Source: CAVQND01 sp049518415 (GTDB lineage: Bacteria > Verrucomicrobiota > Verrucomicrobiia > Limisphaerales > UBA8199). Taken from it: a stretch of 64,000 nt of DNA. The notes under the pieces were generated by a model. That model was given only the letters and a program-made list of their open reading frames with translations. It searched no databases and had not been told where the DNA came from. Position numbers and translations under genes: made by a program. Location: contig JBEKRX010000013.1 in assembly GCA_049518415.1 (NCBI GenBank), positions 1 through 64,000 on the forward strand, in the 5' to 3' direction. Positions 52,084-59,873 of the stretch are shown here, piece after piece (position 1 is the stretch's first letter; each line of letters begins with the position of its first letter).

Positions 52084-54066
52084 ATGAGCCAACCGAAAGA
52101 GGATGCGCTCGCGCTGTGGGGCGTGGTCCGGTCCTGGTGGGCGCGGGGCTGGCTGCGGGTCCCGCTGCTCGTAGTGGCCGTCTTCCTCGCCTACTGGCCG
52201 TGCCTGCAAGGGGGCTTTGTCTGGGACGATGACGCGTGGACACTGCAATTGGCGGGGCTGTTTCAGAACCTCTCGGGCCTGGGCGTGATCTGGAGCCGGC
52301 TCACCGCGCTGCAGCAGTTTTATCCGCTGACGGCCACCAGCTTCTGGCTCGATTACCAGCTTTGGGGCTTTTGGACGGCGCCGTACCATGTGGAGAATGT
52401 CCTGTTGCATTTGCTGGCGGCGTGGCTCTTTTGGAAATTGTTGAAGCGACTCGAGGTCGCGGGGGCCGGGTTGGCCGCGGGCATCCTGGCGCTGCATCCG
52501 CTCATGGTCGAGTCCGTCGCCTGGATCACGGAGCGCAAGAATGTGCTGTCGCTCGCGCTTTTCCTCGGCGCGTCGCTGGCTTACGGGCGGTTCGCCAATT
52601 TCTGGAGAACCCCCACGGCCTGCGGACTGCGCAGACGGGCCGTGGACCGGACGGCAGCGGCAGTGGGGCAGGCGTCTCGCCTGCGTTGGTTTCGAGGGCG
52701 AGACGCCCTGATGGCAGGCGGGACGCCTGCCCCACTACCTGCGGGCGCATTGGCACCTTCCGGGGACCAAGCTCCCAGTCGGCGTGATTGGCGGGCCTAC
52801 GGGTGGGCGCTGCTGCTGTTTTTAGGGGCGGACCTGGCCAAGGCGACGGCGTTCGCCTTCCCGGCGGTGGTATTGCTGCTCTGCTGGTGGAAGCGCGGGC
52901 GGCTGCGGTGGCGGGCGGACGTGCTGCCCACGCTGCCGTTTTTTGCGGTGAGCATCGGCCTGGGCCTGGTGACCTCCTGGCTGGAACGAACCCATGTGGG
53001 CGCCAAGGGGCCGGACTGGGAAATATCCTTTGCGGAGCGGTGCCTGGTAGCCGGACGCGCGCTCTGGTTCTATGTCGGGAAGCTGCTTTGGCCTGCCGAC
53101 CTGTGCTTCATTTACCCGCGCTGGGCGCCCGAGGCCAGGTCGCTGGCGGGCTGGCTCTGGCCGCTGGCAGTCCTGGTCGCACTGGCCTCGCTGTGGCTGC
53201 TGCGCCGGCGAATCGGGCGCGGTCCGCTGGCCGGAGCGCTGTTCTTTGTGGGCACGCTCTTGCCGCTGCTTGGGTTCGTGAACGGTTATTTCATGCGCTA
53301 CTCCTTCGTGTGCGACCACTGGTGCTACCTGCCGAGCCTGGGATTGATCGCCCTTGGCGCGGCGCTGGTGGCCCGTTTGGCGGAGCGCGGACAACGGCCG
53401 GCGGTGGCTTATGGTTTTGGCGCCATCGTGCTGCCCGTGCTCACAGTGCTCACCTTCCGGCAAAGTGCCATGTATAGCGACGCCGAGACGCTCTATCGAA
53501 CCACGCTGGCCAAGAACCCGAAGGCCGACCTGGCCCAGAACAATCTTGGCCTGCTGCTCTTGAAGGCGAGGCAGGTGGACGAGGCGATCGTGTGCTTCCG
53601 GCGGGCCGTGGAGAGCCGGCCCAGTTCCGCCCACGCCCACAATAACCTGGCCAATGCGCTGCGTCTCACGGGGCAACTGCGCGAGGCCGCCGGTCATTAC
53701 GAGACCGCGCTGAAGCTGGAGCCGGACAATCCGGGCACTTGCAGTAATCTGGCCATGCTGCTGGCCGCCAGCCCGGACGCGGCACTCAGGAACGGCGCGC
53801 GCGCGGTGGCGCTGGCCCAGCGCGCCAACCAACTCACGGGCGGCAGCAACGCGGTGGTGCTGGGCGCACTGGCCGCCGCTTATGCGGAAGACGGGCGCTT
53901 TGCGCAAGCGGTGGCGACTGCCCGGAGGGCCTTGGAATTGGCATTCCAAGGCCAGAACAGCCAACTGGCTCAGGTCCTCCAAATGCAACTCGAGCTCTAC
54001 GAGGCCGGCTCGCCCTTTCACGAGCCGGCTCGGGCCGATACTCCCGGGCGCCAAGGGGATGAGTGA
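52084..54066 (+). CDS. Membrane TPR protein, O-mannosyltransferase-like
   Basis: A 660-residue protein from the ATG at 52084 (MSQPKEDALALWG). The N-terminal ~450 residues have about ten membrane segments and the TMTC-type pattern GGFVWDDD, FYPLTATSFWLDY, LHPLMVESVAWITERKN, which resembles GT-C glycosyltransferases. TPR units follow at ~475-570 (AQNNLGLLLLKARQVDEAI, HAHNNLANALRLTGQLREAA). Residues ~186-219 are encoded by a family A repeat and are missing from relatives by inference. It likely transfers or positions sugar on exported proteins. Confidence 0.85.
   Translation: MSQPKEDALALWGVVRSWWARGWLRVPLLVVAVFLAYWPCLQGGFVWDDDAWTLQLAGLFQNLSGLGVIWSRLTALQQFYPLTATSFWLDYQLWGFWTAPYHVENVLLHLLAAWLFWKLLKRLEVAGAGLAAGILALHPLMVESVAWITERKNVLSLALFLGASLAYGRFANFWRTPTACGLRRRAVDRTAAAVGQASRLRWFRGRDALMAGGTPAPLPAGALAPSGDQAPSRRDWRAYGWALLLFLGADLAKATAFAFPAVVLLLCWWKRGRLRWRADVLPTLPFFAVSIGLGLVTSWLERTHVGAKGPDWEISFAERCLVAGRALWFYVGKLLWPADLCFIYPRWAPEARSLAGWLWPLAVLVALASLWLLRRRIGRGPLAGALFFVGTLLPLLGFVNGYFMRYSFVCDHWCYLPSLGLIALGAALVARLAERGQRPAVAYGFGAIVLPVLTVLTFRQSAMYSDAETLYRTTLAKNPKADLAQNNLGLLLLKARQVDEAIVCFRRAVESRPSSAHAHNNLANALRLTGQLREAAGHYETALKLEPDNPGTCSNLAMLLAASPDAALRNGARAVALAQRANQLTGGSNAVVLGALAAAYAEDGRFAQAVATARRALELAFQGQNSQLAQVLQMQLELYEAGSPFHEPARADTPGRQGDE
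52641..52740. repeat. Family A palindromic element, copy 2, inside a gene
   Basis: GCAGTGGGGCAGGCGTCTCG...GGGACGCCTGCCCCACTAC matches copies at 4828 and 57709. It lies in frame inside the membrane TPR gene and encodes AAVGQASRLRWFRGRDAL and MAGGTPAPLPAG. The outer CATGAACC ends of the other copies are degenerate here. It lies between two hydrophobic segments, where extra residues could be tolerated. Confidence 0.8.
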
Positions 54067-54140
54067 GTGAGTGGGAGGGCGAGCCAGTGGGTGGGTGACA
54101 GCGCCACCCCGGCCACTGCACTTGCCTACTGAACCTGGGT

Positions 54141-54998
54141 CTAAGGACGACCTGCCGTCGCGCCAAGTGCGCCCTTCGAAGTGAGGGACGCTCTCAGGGC
54201 CTTCCGACTGCCGAGGACCGAAAACGCGAGTGCCAAGGCCCCGGCCCAAAGAGTGTTTGCTTCGGGAACAGCAGGAATCCCTCCTCCTGACGTTGGCTGA
54301 ACCCAATACGGTAGTGGATACGGCCCAGACAAAATCGTCTGAGCACTGATCGCGAGATTGTTCATGGTCAGCTCAACCGATTGATGGCCAAACGTCGAGG
54401 AGTCGGTCCATGCGCTTAACCCTACGCCGAAATCTTCTGAGTACCCCTGTGCTGACCTAATAGCAACCCAGGACTGGCTGGTTGGGTTCCAGTAAGAACC
54501 TGTAAGCGTTCCCCCCACCCGAGCCAGTTGCATCATTCCGCTCCGGTCGGTAGTGCTGACGTAGCTAAAACCAGCTGCATTGACGCTGTAAGCGTCGCCG
54601 GACGTGTAGATCGTACACTCGCGCTGCACTCCAAGGTAGGGCATGAGACCAATTCCCAGTCTCACACCGCTTGCAGCAGGCCATACGTTCAGCGAATAGC
54701 TCACGTCGATGGTGAAATCACCACGGAGCTCAAACGTCGATTGGTAACCTGCTGCGATTACGGTCGGGTATGAACTTGAGACCACGCCGCCAGGATGCGC
54801 ATCCGTTGCGAACCCAACTTGAAACCCATTTGCAACATTGTTCATTTGCACACCCAAGCCAAACACGGTTGGCATCCATTCCGTGTTGTCACCGAAATCG
54901 GTCATTGCCGCTTCGCAGATGTTACACGCCAGTAACGCTGGGAACAGCGTCGGAGCAATGAAACGGTTGATTTTGGAGTAGAGGAAACTGGTTTTCAT
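54141..54998 (-). CDS. PEP-CTERM-type secreted protein
   Basis: A 285-residue protein from the ATG at 54998 (MKTSFLYSKINRFIAP). A signal peptide ends near NICEAA. The middle is a beta-rich jelly-roll-like domain (FELRGDFTIDVSYSLNV, RVGGTLTGSYW). Near the C-terminus VPEANTLWAGALALAFSVLG followed by SRKALR is a PEP-CTERM sorting signal: Pro-Glu, hydrophobic stretch, basic end. About 15 residues continue past it. Exosortase would anchor or release it at the surface; none is encoded in the window. The gene is less GC-rich than its neighbours. Confidence 0.8.
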   Translation of the reverse strand: MKTSFLYSKINRFIAPTLFPALLACNICEAAMTDFGDNTEWMPTVFGLGVQMNNVANGFQVGFATDAHPGGVVSSSYPTVIAAGYQSTFELRGDFTIDVSYSLNVWPAASGVRLGIGLMPYLGVQRECTIYTSGDAYSVNAAGFSYVSTTDRSGMMQLARVGGTLTGSYWNPTSQSWVAIRSAQGYSEDFGVGLSAWTDSSTFGHQSVELTMNNLAISAQTILSGPYPLPYWVQPTSGGGIPAVPEANTLWAGALALAFSVLGSRKALRASLTSKGALGATAGRP

Positions 54999-55469
54999 AA
55001 TATTTACGTCGTGAAGGTTTTGCCCATGAACTTCCATAGTACGCAATCTGGGCCTTTCTGTCTGTACAAGAAACGGCCATCTATAGTCACATTTCAGTCG
55101 TTCTCCGCTTGACTCACCCTGTCAGAAGAAGCGGTACTGTACCCCCAAACGCCCGTTTCATCTGGAACCGAGGCGCCGGGTGGCAGCGCCGGTTTTGACT
55201 TGGGCTGTGGCTGGTCATTTTGGGAATTCGCGGACCCAGGTGCCGGGGCCAGTAACGTGGGCGTTCACCCGCCTTTCGCCACGACGCCCCAGGACGCACC
55301 GGCCCCCCGCGCCCGCCACTTAGCACCCTCCCCAGGCCGAGCAAACGGCAGGGCGAGGCCATAGGGCAACGCGGCGGGCGCAACTCAAAACCTCAGGAGG
55401 AACGCTGACGCGGAAAAGGAAACGAGGCCCGGAAACGCCCGACAGCTTGAGCAAGAACCCGGTAACGGC
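54999..55469. other. Gene-free region with diverged repeat
   Basis: No credible gene in 471 bp. At 55330-55382 there is CCCAGGCCGAGCAAACGGCA followed by GGGCAACGCGGCGGGCG, related to 57404-57455 and 56535-56565, so a diverged third repeat family (D) marks this stretch. Confidence 0.45.
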
Positions 55470-56375
55470 CTACAGAGCCGCAGAACCTGTTTCCCCTGTG
55501 GTTTCTCGGTTCATTATACTGGCAACGGCAGCCTTCACAGCCTTCCGATCGGTTACCGCTATCTGCACCCGCTCTGCGATCTCGCACAGGATCACTTCTG
55601 CTTCCTGCGCTCTTTTGAGACACTCACGGTCATCGAGTCCGTGAATGCCCTTGCTCAGCGAATCGTGTAAGAGAGCGAGCGGATTGTGTCCGTCAATCAG
55701 CAAGACGGCGGGTATGGCGGACACGTCGCGGAGCATGTTCATAGCCTTTGAGAACTGCCTCTCCATCTGCGCCCTTTGCAGCAGGTCTATTTGCGCGGGC
55801 GAGGCACTTGTCGCCCGTGCAACCTCAAGTACCGAGCTGACCAGATCTAACTTCGTGTTTTCGACGATTCTCCTGTAATAGGCGAAGGCGCCGATTCCAA
55901 GCGATCGGGCAATCGCGCGCCGTGCTTGCAGAAAATGCTCTCGGTTCGCCTCGCCAATAACGTGGAAGAGACGCTTCGGAATTGGGAAACCGAAGAGGGG
56001 CTCCTGATAGATCTTGGTGCAAACTCCACTATACTCTTCTCCCTCTCGTTGCGCCATCAGACCGAAGACCTTCGCCGATTCCGTGCAGTTCACGCAGCCA
56101 TACCTCGCGAATGAATAATAGAGTCCTTCCTCCGCAAGGTAGGTGCAGCGTCTTCCCAGAACATGTCGCCGGACTCCCTTGCACTTATTGTGGTCACAAT
56201 GCGCGTGGATGTCCTTTGGAAGGGCAATTTCCCCGTGCTCGGTGAAAAGGTCTTGGATTACCCTCCCCGAGTGGAGTGGCACATCCTGTAGCAAGTCCTC
56301 CATCGTGGCTCTCTCCAGGGGCGCAGCACTGCCGGTCGGTACCCCTGAGCGGAGTTTTGCATTCGATTCGTTCAT
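55470..56375 (-). CDS. Hypothetical protein with Cys/His clusters
   Basis: A 301-residue soluble protein I cannot assign. The N-terminal half has DIHAHCDHNKCKG (~58-70) and YGCVNC (~93-98), a possible zinc site; the C-terminal half is helical (QIDLLQRAQMERQFSKAMNM). No signal peptide or membrane segment. Base composition is lower in GC than its neighbours, consistent with recent transfer. It is isolated, with repeat-rich gene-poor sequence on both sides. Confidence 0.7.
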   Translation of the reverse strand: MNESNAKLRSGVPTGSAAPLERATMEDLLQDVPLHSGRVIQDLFTEHGEIALPKDIHAHCDHNKCKGVRRHVLGRRCTYLAEEGLYYSFARYGCVNCTESAKVFGLMAQREGEEYSGVCTKIYQEPLFGFPIPKRLFHVIGEANREHFLQARRAIARSLGIGAFAYYRRIVENTKLDLVSSVLEVARATSASPAQIDLLQRAQMERQFSKAMNMLRDVSAIPAVLLIDGHNPLALLHDSLSKGIHGLDDRECLKRAQEAEVILCEIAERVQIAVTDRKAVKAAVASIMNRETTGETGSAAL

Positions 56376-56793
56376 GAGGCGCTATCTTGCCATACCAGAA
56401 CCTCCTGGCAAGCCCGACTTTAGGCGGCGACTGAGGTTGCCGGCCACCGCAAGGCGACCCCTAAAACGCGTTGTAGCGCGTCGGACCAGCGGCCGGTTAC
56501 TTTGGGGCCGCCTCTGTACGGAAAGCGCATGGTGCCCCAAGCGCGCAACGCGGCACGGGCAAATTGCCAGGGACCGCGGCAGCTTTTCCGCGAAACATTC
56601 GCAAAACAAATCACGCGTGGCCCGGCCTAGGGGCTAAACGCGTGAATGTACGCCTTCACTCTGTTGTATCTCGTGCGGGCTCCGCGCTGTCGCGATTCAG
56701 CGGCTCCGGATAATCAGCGAGCACCGAAGCTGGACGACAAGCGAACAAGGCCGGATGTGACACTCCTTTTTTGGCGGGCCGTATCTACCTACA
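56376..56793. other. Gene-free region with family D fragment
   Basis: Overlapping short frames but no recognisable product. GCGCAACGCGGCACGGGCAA (56541-56560) is shared with 57439-57458. Lower GC than the rest of the window. Confidence 0.4.
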
Positions 56794-57042
56794 CTACTCA
56801 CGCGGGACCGATTGTTGAGGTTCGTTCTGGAGCACACTCCCGCCCTCATCTGACCCGCCCAAATCGCCTCCGACGAACAAAACGTATAGGACCCGGAGCA
56901 GCAGCGCAGCCCCGGCGAGGAGGAAAACCACGCCCAGGGCCCTGGTCCTGGGATCGGTTTCAAATTGGTCCTCCACGTAAAAGTGGCTCCGGCTGAAGAA
57001 CCGCAAAGGTACGTGCACCCTTTTCCTGTCAGGATGCGCCAT
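56794..57042 (-). CDS. Small single-pass membrane protein
   Basis: An 82-residue frame from the ATG at 57042 (MAHPDRKRVHVPLRFFSRS). It has a basic N-terminus, a membrane segment (ALGVVFLLAGAALLLRVLYVLF, ~36-57) and an acidic-polar tail. The pattern is coherent but no family is recognised and no good ribosome binding site is visible, so it is a modest-confidence gene. Confidence 0.45.
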   Translation of the reverse strand: MAHPDRKRVHVPLRFFSRSHFYVEDQFETDPRTRALGVVFLLAGAALLLRVLYVLFVGGDLGGSDEGGSVLQNEPQQSVPRE

Positions 57043-57708
57043 GGGCGAAATTGTGCCTGACCGTGCCGCCATAATCCTAGCCACATTTAGCAAACCCGGC
57101 GAGCCCTGTCAAGCTGAAAACGGGGGCTGCGGAGTTGCTTTTCAGGACAAGAAAAGTCCACCAGTTCTCGCCCTGTCTGAATGCCCCAGAGCTCGGGAAA
57201 AACTATAAGCTCTTACGGCATACCGTTCACGCAACGCCCCTCCAAAAGGGGCTCCCCGTCGCCTCCTGGCGTTCAAAGGTTGAGAAAAGAATGCTTACCC
57301 CCTACCTCCCTGGCCAGGCGGTTGGCCGCACAGGCGGGGGAGGCACTTCGCACCAGGATGCCCCAGGGCGCGCCGCGGGCGAATTCCGCTAGCTTGGAAC
57401 CCTGCCCAGGCCCGGCAAGCGGCAGGGCGACGGCAAAGCGCAACGCGGCACGGGCAAATGGGAGAAGACCGGACCCCAGGCGCGCAGTTTTCGGAGAGCA
57501 GCCAAGGGGCGTGGAATTTTGGGGCCATTTGGGGACAGGAAAACTTCGTTTAGCTTCTCAAAAACGACTTGTAGCCTGATGCTGTGAAAAACAGAAAACG
57601 TGCGTTTCACGCTGTGTTCATGCGGTTAGAACGCACTTTTGACGGAGCGAGCGCAAGTGGTCAGTATGGTTGAAGCTCCCACCTCCGAAACCGGACGCGC
57701 ATAGGGGC
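57043..57708. other. Gene-free region upstream of family A copy 3
   Basis: About 670 bp without a credible gene. It contains another family D block (CCCAGGCCCGGCAAGCGGCA at 57405, then GCAACGCGGCACGGGCAAAT). The short frames found here look like chance. Confidence 0.45.
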
Positions 57709-57840
57709 CATGAACCGGGCGGCAGCGGCAGTGGGGCAGGCGGGACGCCTGCGGGCACGGGCGTCTCGCCCGCGTTGGTTTCAAGGGCGAGACGCCCTCA
57801 TGGCAGGCGGGACGCCTGCCCCACTACGTCCCGGTTCATG
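57709..57840. repeat. Family A palindromic element, copy 3
   Basis: The most complete copy: ends CATGAACCGGG and CCCGGTTCATG are inverted, inside them CAGTGGGGCAGGCG and CGCCTGCCCCACT, and the core GGGCGTCTCGCCC/GGGCGAGACGCCC is a perfect 13-bp stem around GCGTTGGTTTCAA. It ends 26 bp before the stop codon of the minus-strand gene at 57867. Confidence 0.85.
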
Positions 57841-57866
57841 GGAAGGGCCATCCGGCTCCCCGAGGT

Positions 57867-59639
57867 TCAGGGCCTGGGGGGCGCCTTGAAGACGGCGATT
57901 TCCGCGAGGCCGATGTTGGGGCTGCCTTTTTTCACGCCGGTCACCACGAAGATCAGCCAGTTCACAGTCTTGGGCTCGAAGCTGACTTCGAGGCCCTTTT
58001 TTGCGTCGTCGGGCAGGGGGCCGGTCGTGAGCGTGGAACCATCGCTGAAGACCAACATGCCGGCGGTGACCTGGTCCAGGTTGTTGGGCCGGTCGAAGAG
58101 CCAGACGCGGTCAATGGTCTGGGGCGAGTTCCAGGTCAGGCGGATGAGGGCGGTGTCCTGCTCGCCGCGGGTGGCCCACTCGTGACGGATGTCGCCCGGA
58201 AAGCCGTCCACCGCCCCATCCACCGCGCCGGCGGAGGAGTAGTCGGGATGGGTCGAGCTGACGGTGACGGCGGCATCCGGCGCGAGGTTGTCTGGCGAAT
58301 TCAACGGATCGGTGGCGATGGGTTCGCCGTGGGCCAGCAGGTGGATTTCCTGCAGGCAGAGGCCGTAGCGGCTGCCTGGCGGACGTGATTTGAAGGTGAT
58401 GCCGCCCCAGCCCGAGCTGAAATTGGCCGCATAGCAAAGCCAGAGGTTGCGGCCGTCCGGGCGGATGAACTTGGAGGGGATATTCACGAAATAGGCCTGC
58501 TCGCCGAAGTTGCTCATGTGGGTGACGAGCTTCCAGGGGCCGGTGAGGCGATCCGATTCGAGGATATAGGTGTTGTAGCGCGAGACGGTGTTGCCGCCGT
58601 CGGTGACGCACAGCAGGAACTTCTTGAGCGGGGCATTGTAGGTCATGGTCACGCACCCCATGTGATCGCGCCATTCGGCGACGGGTTTGATTTTGGCGAA
58701 GTCGCTCGTCCAGACGGCCCCGCCCTGGGCGTCAGGTCCGGCGAAGAACTCGTATTTGCCCGCGTCATTCATGTTTTCGATGCCGGGGCTGACGCGCAGG
58801 AGATAGACCTGGTCGGCGGTAATCCAGCTATTGAAGGCATAGCGCCGGTTGGCGGCGTCGGAGGCGCCCTGGGCGACGAGGTAGGCCTTGCCGTCGGGCG
58901 AGTGTTCCAGTTCTTTGCCCAGGTCCACGAAATGGGGCGCGCCGATCTTGACCGGTTCGCCGTGCAAGGCGTGTTCGCCGAAGAGGGGATTTTCGGGCGT
59001 GCACGGTGTCTGGGTCCAGGTCCTGCCGAAGTTGGTGGACCAGCGGAAGCCGACGAAGGGTCCGAGCCAGGGCCAGTTGTAGGGGATGCCGTCGCGGGGC
59101 ACCTGGCCGCTGGGGTGCAGGCAATAGGTGCCGTAGTACCACACGCCTTTGTACACCAGGCTGCCGCACGGGTAGCGGCCTTCGTATGGCTTGGGGCTGC
59201 TGGCGAAGACGCCCTGATTGGTGACGACCAGTTTCAGCGGGTCCTCGCCCAAAATCGCGGCCTGGCCGGTCGTGGCCTTTTCGCCGCCCGACCCGCTGCC
59301 CAGGCCGTTCACGTTGCCGTCGGTCCAGGGCGAGTAGAGGTTGCCGTCCGAGGCCCAGGCGGGATACCAGGTGTCGGCGCCGGTGTATTCGGCGTGCCGG
59401 CCCGTGAAGCCAACGCCGACGAGCGTCTCGGATTGGGGGAGAGGACAATCCGGCGGCGGGGTCGAAGGCCAGACCCGCCAGGGCTTGGGCACGGGCGCGT
59501 CCACCAGGCGTTGGCCGGGGCCGGCCAACGCCGCCGCCGCCAGCATGGAAGCGAGGACAATCCCCCACGCCCTCGAATTTCGGATTTCCAGGAGGGAGGC
59601 CTGGATACTTTTGACCGCGACTATATTTTCTTTGCACAT
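57867..59639 (-). CDS. Secreted DUF4185-like propeller with discoidin-like domain
   Basis: A 590-residue protein. After a hydrophobic signal segment (GIVLASMLAAAALAG, ~26-40) there is a ~370-residue domain with the look of a five-bladed DUF4185/sialidase-fold propeller (WSTNFGRTWTQTPCTP, YILESDRLTGPW). The C-terminal ~140 residues are a discoidin/F5-8C-type domain (NLAPDAAVTVSSTHPDY, VDGFPGDIRHEWAT, RVWLFDRPNNLDQV), related to the DUF7402 group. Likely binds or cleaves glycans outside the cell. Confidence 0.82.
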   Translation of the reverse strand: MCKENIVAVKSIQASLLEIRNSRAWGIVLASMLAAAALAGPGQRLVDAPVPKPWRVWPSTPPPDCPLPQSETLVGVGFTGRHAEYTGADTWYPAWASDGNLYSPWTDGNVNGLGSGSGGEKATTGQAAILGEDPLKLVVTNQGVFASSPKPYEGRYPCGSLVYKGVWYYGTYCLHPSGQVPRDGIPYNWPWLGPFVGFRWSTNFGRTWTQTPCTPENPLFGEHALHGEPVKIGAPHFVDLGKELEHSPDGKAYLVAQGASDAANRRYAFNSWITADQVYLLRVSPGIENMNDAGKYEFFAGPDAQGGAVWTSDFAKIKPVAEWRDHMGCVTMTYNAPLKKFLLCVTDGGNTVSRYNTYILESDRLTGPWKLVTHMSNFGEQAYFVNIPSKFIRPDGRNLWLCYAANFSSGWGGITFKSRPPGSRYGLCLQEIHLLAHGEPIATDPLNSPDNLAPDAAVTVSSTHPDYSSAGAVDGAVDGFPGDIRHEWATRGEQDTALIRLTWNSPQTIDRVWLFDRPNNLDQVTAGMLVFSDGSTLTTGPLPDDAKKGLEVSFEPKTVNWLIFVVTGVKKGSPNIGLAEIAVFKAPPRP

Positions 59640-59873
59640 ATCACGGAGCCTTTGCTTGCGATGGGCCGGCCTGGCGGGCCGGGCGCGCGGTGGCGGCGGC
59701 CTTTGGGGGTGCGACCGCGCGGCGATGAGCTCGCATGGGCCGCAGGTTGAAGGGCAGGCGGGCGACTGTCAAACTCTGTTCCGGCAGGGCGGGGATGGGG
59801 AAAGGGAGTGCGGTTGGTTTTTTGCGCGCGTCCTGTTGTGCGCTTAAGGTTCTTGGTTTACGCTCAGCCTCGA

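Noticed and set aside
52822..54306. Minus-strand frame of 494 residues opposite the TPR protein
   Set aside because: No motif; the TPR and membrane segments on the plus strand explain the sequence.
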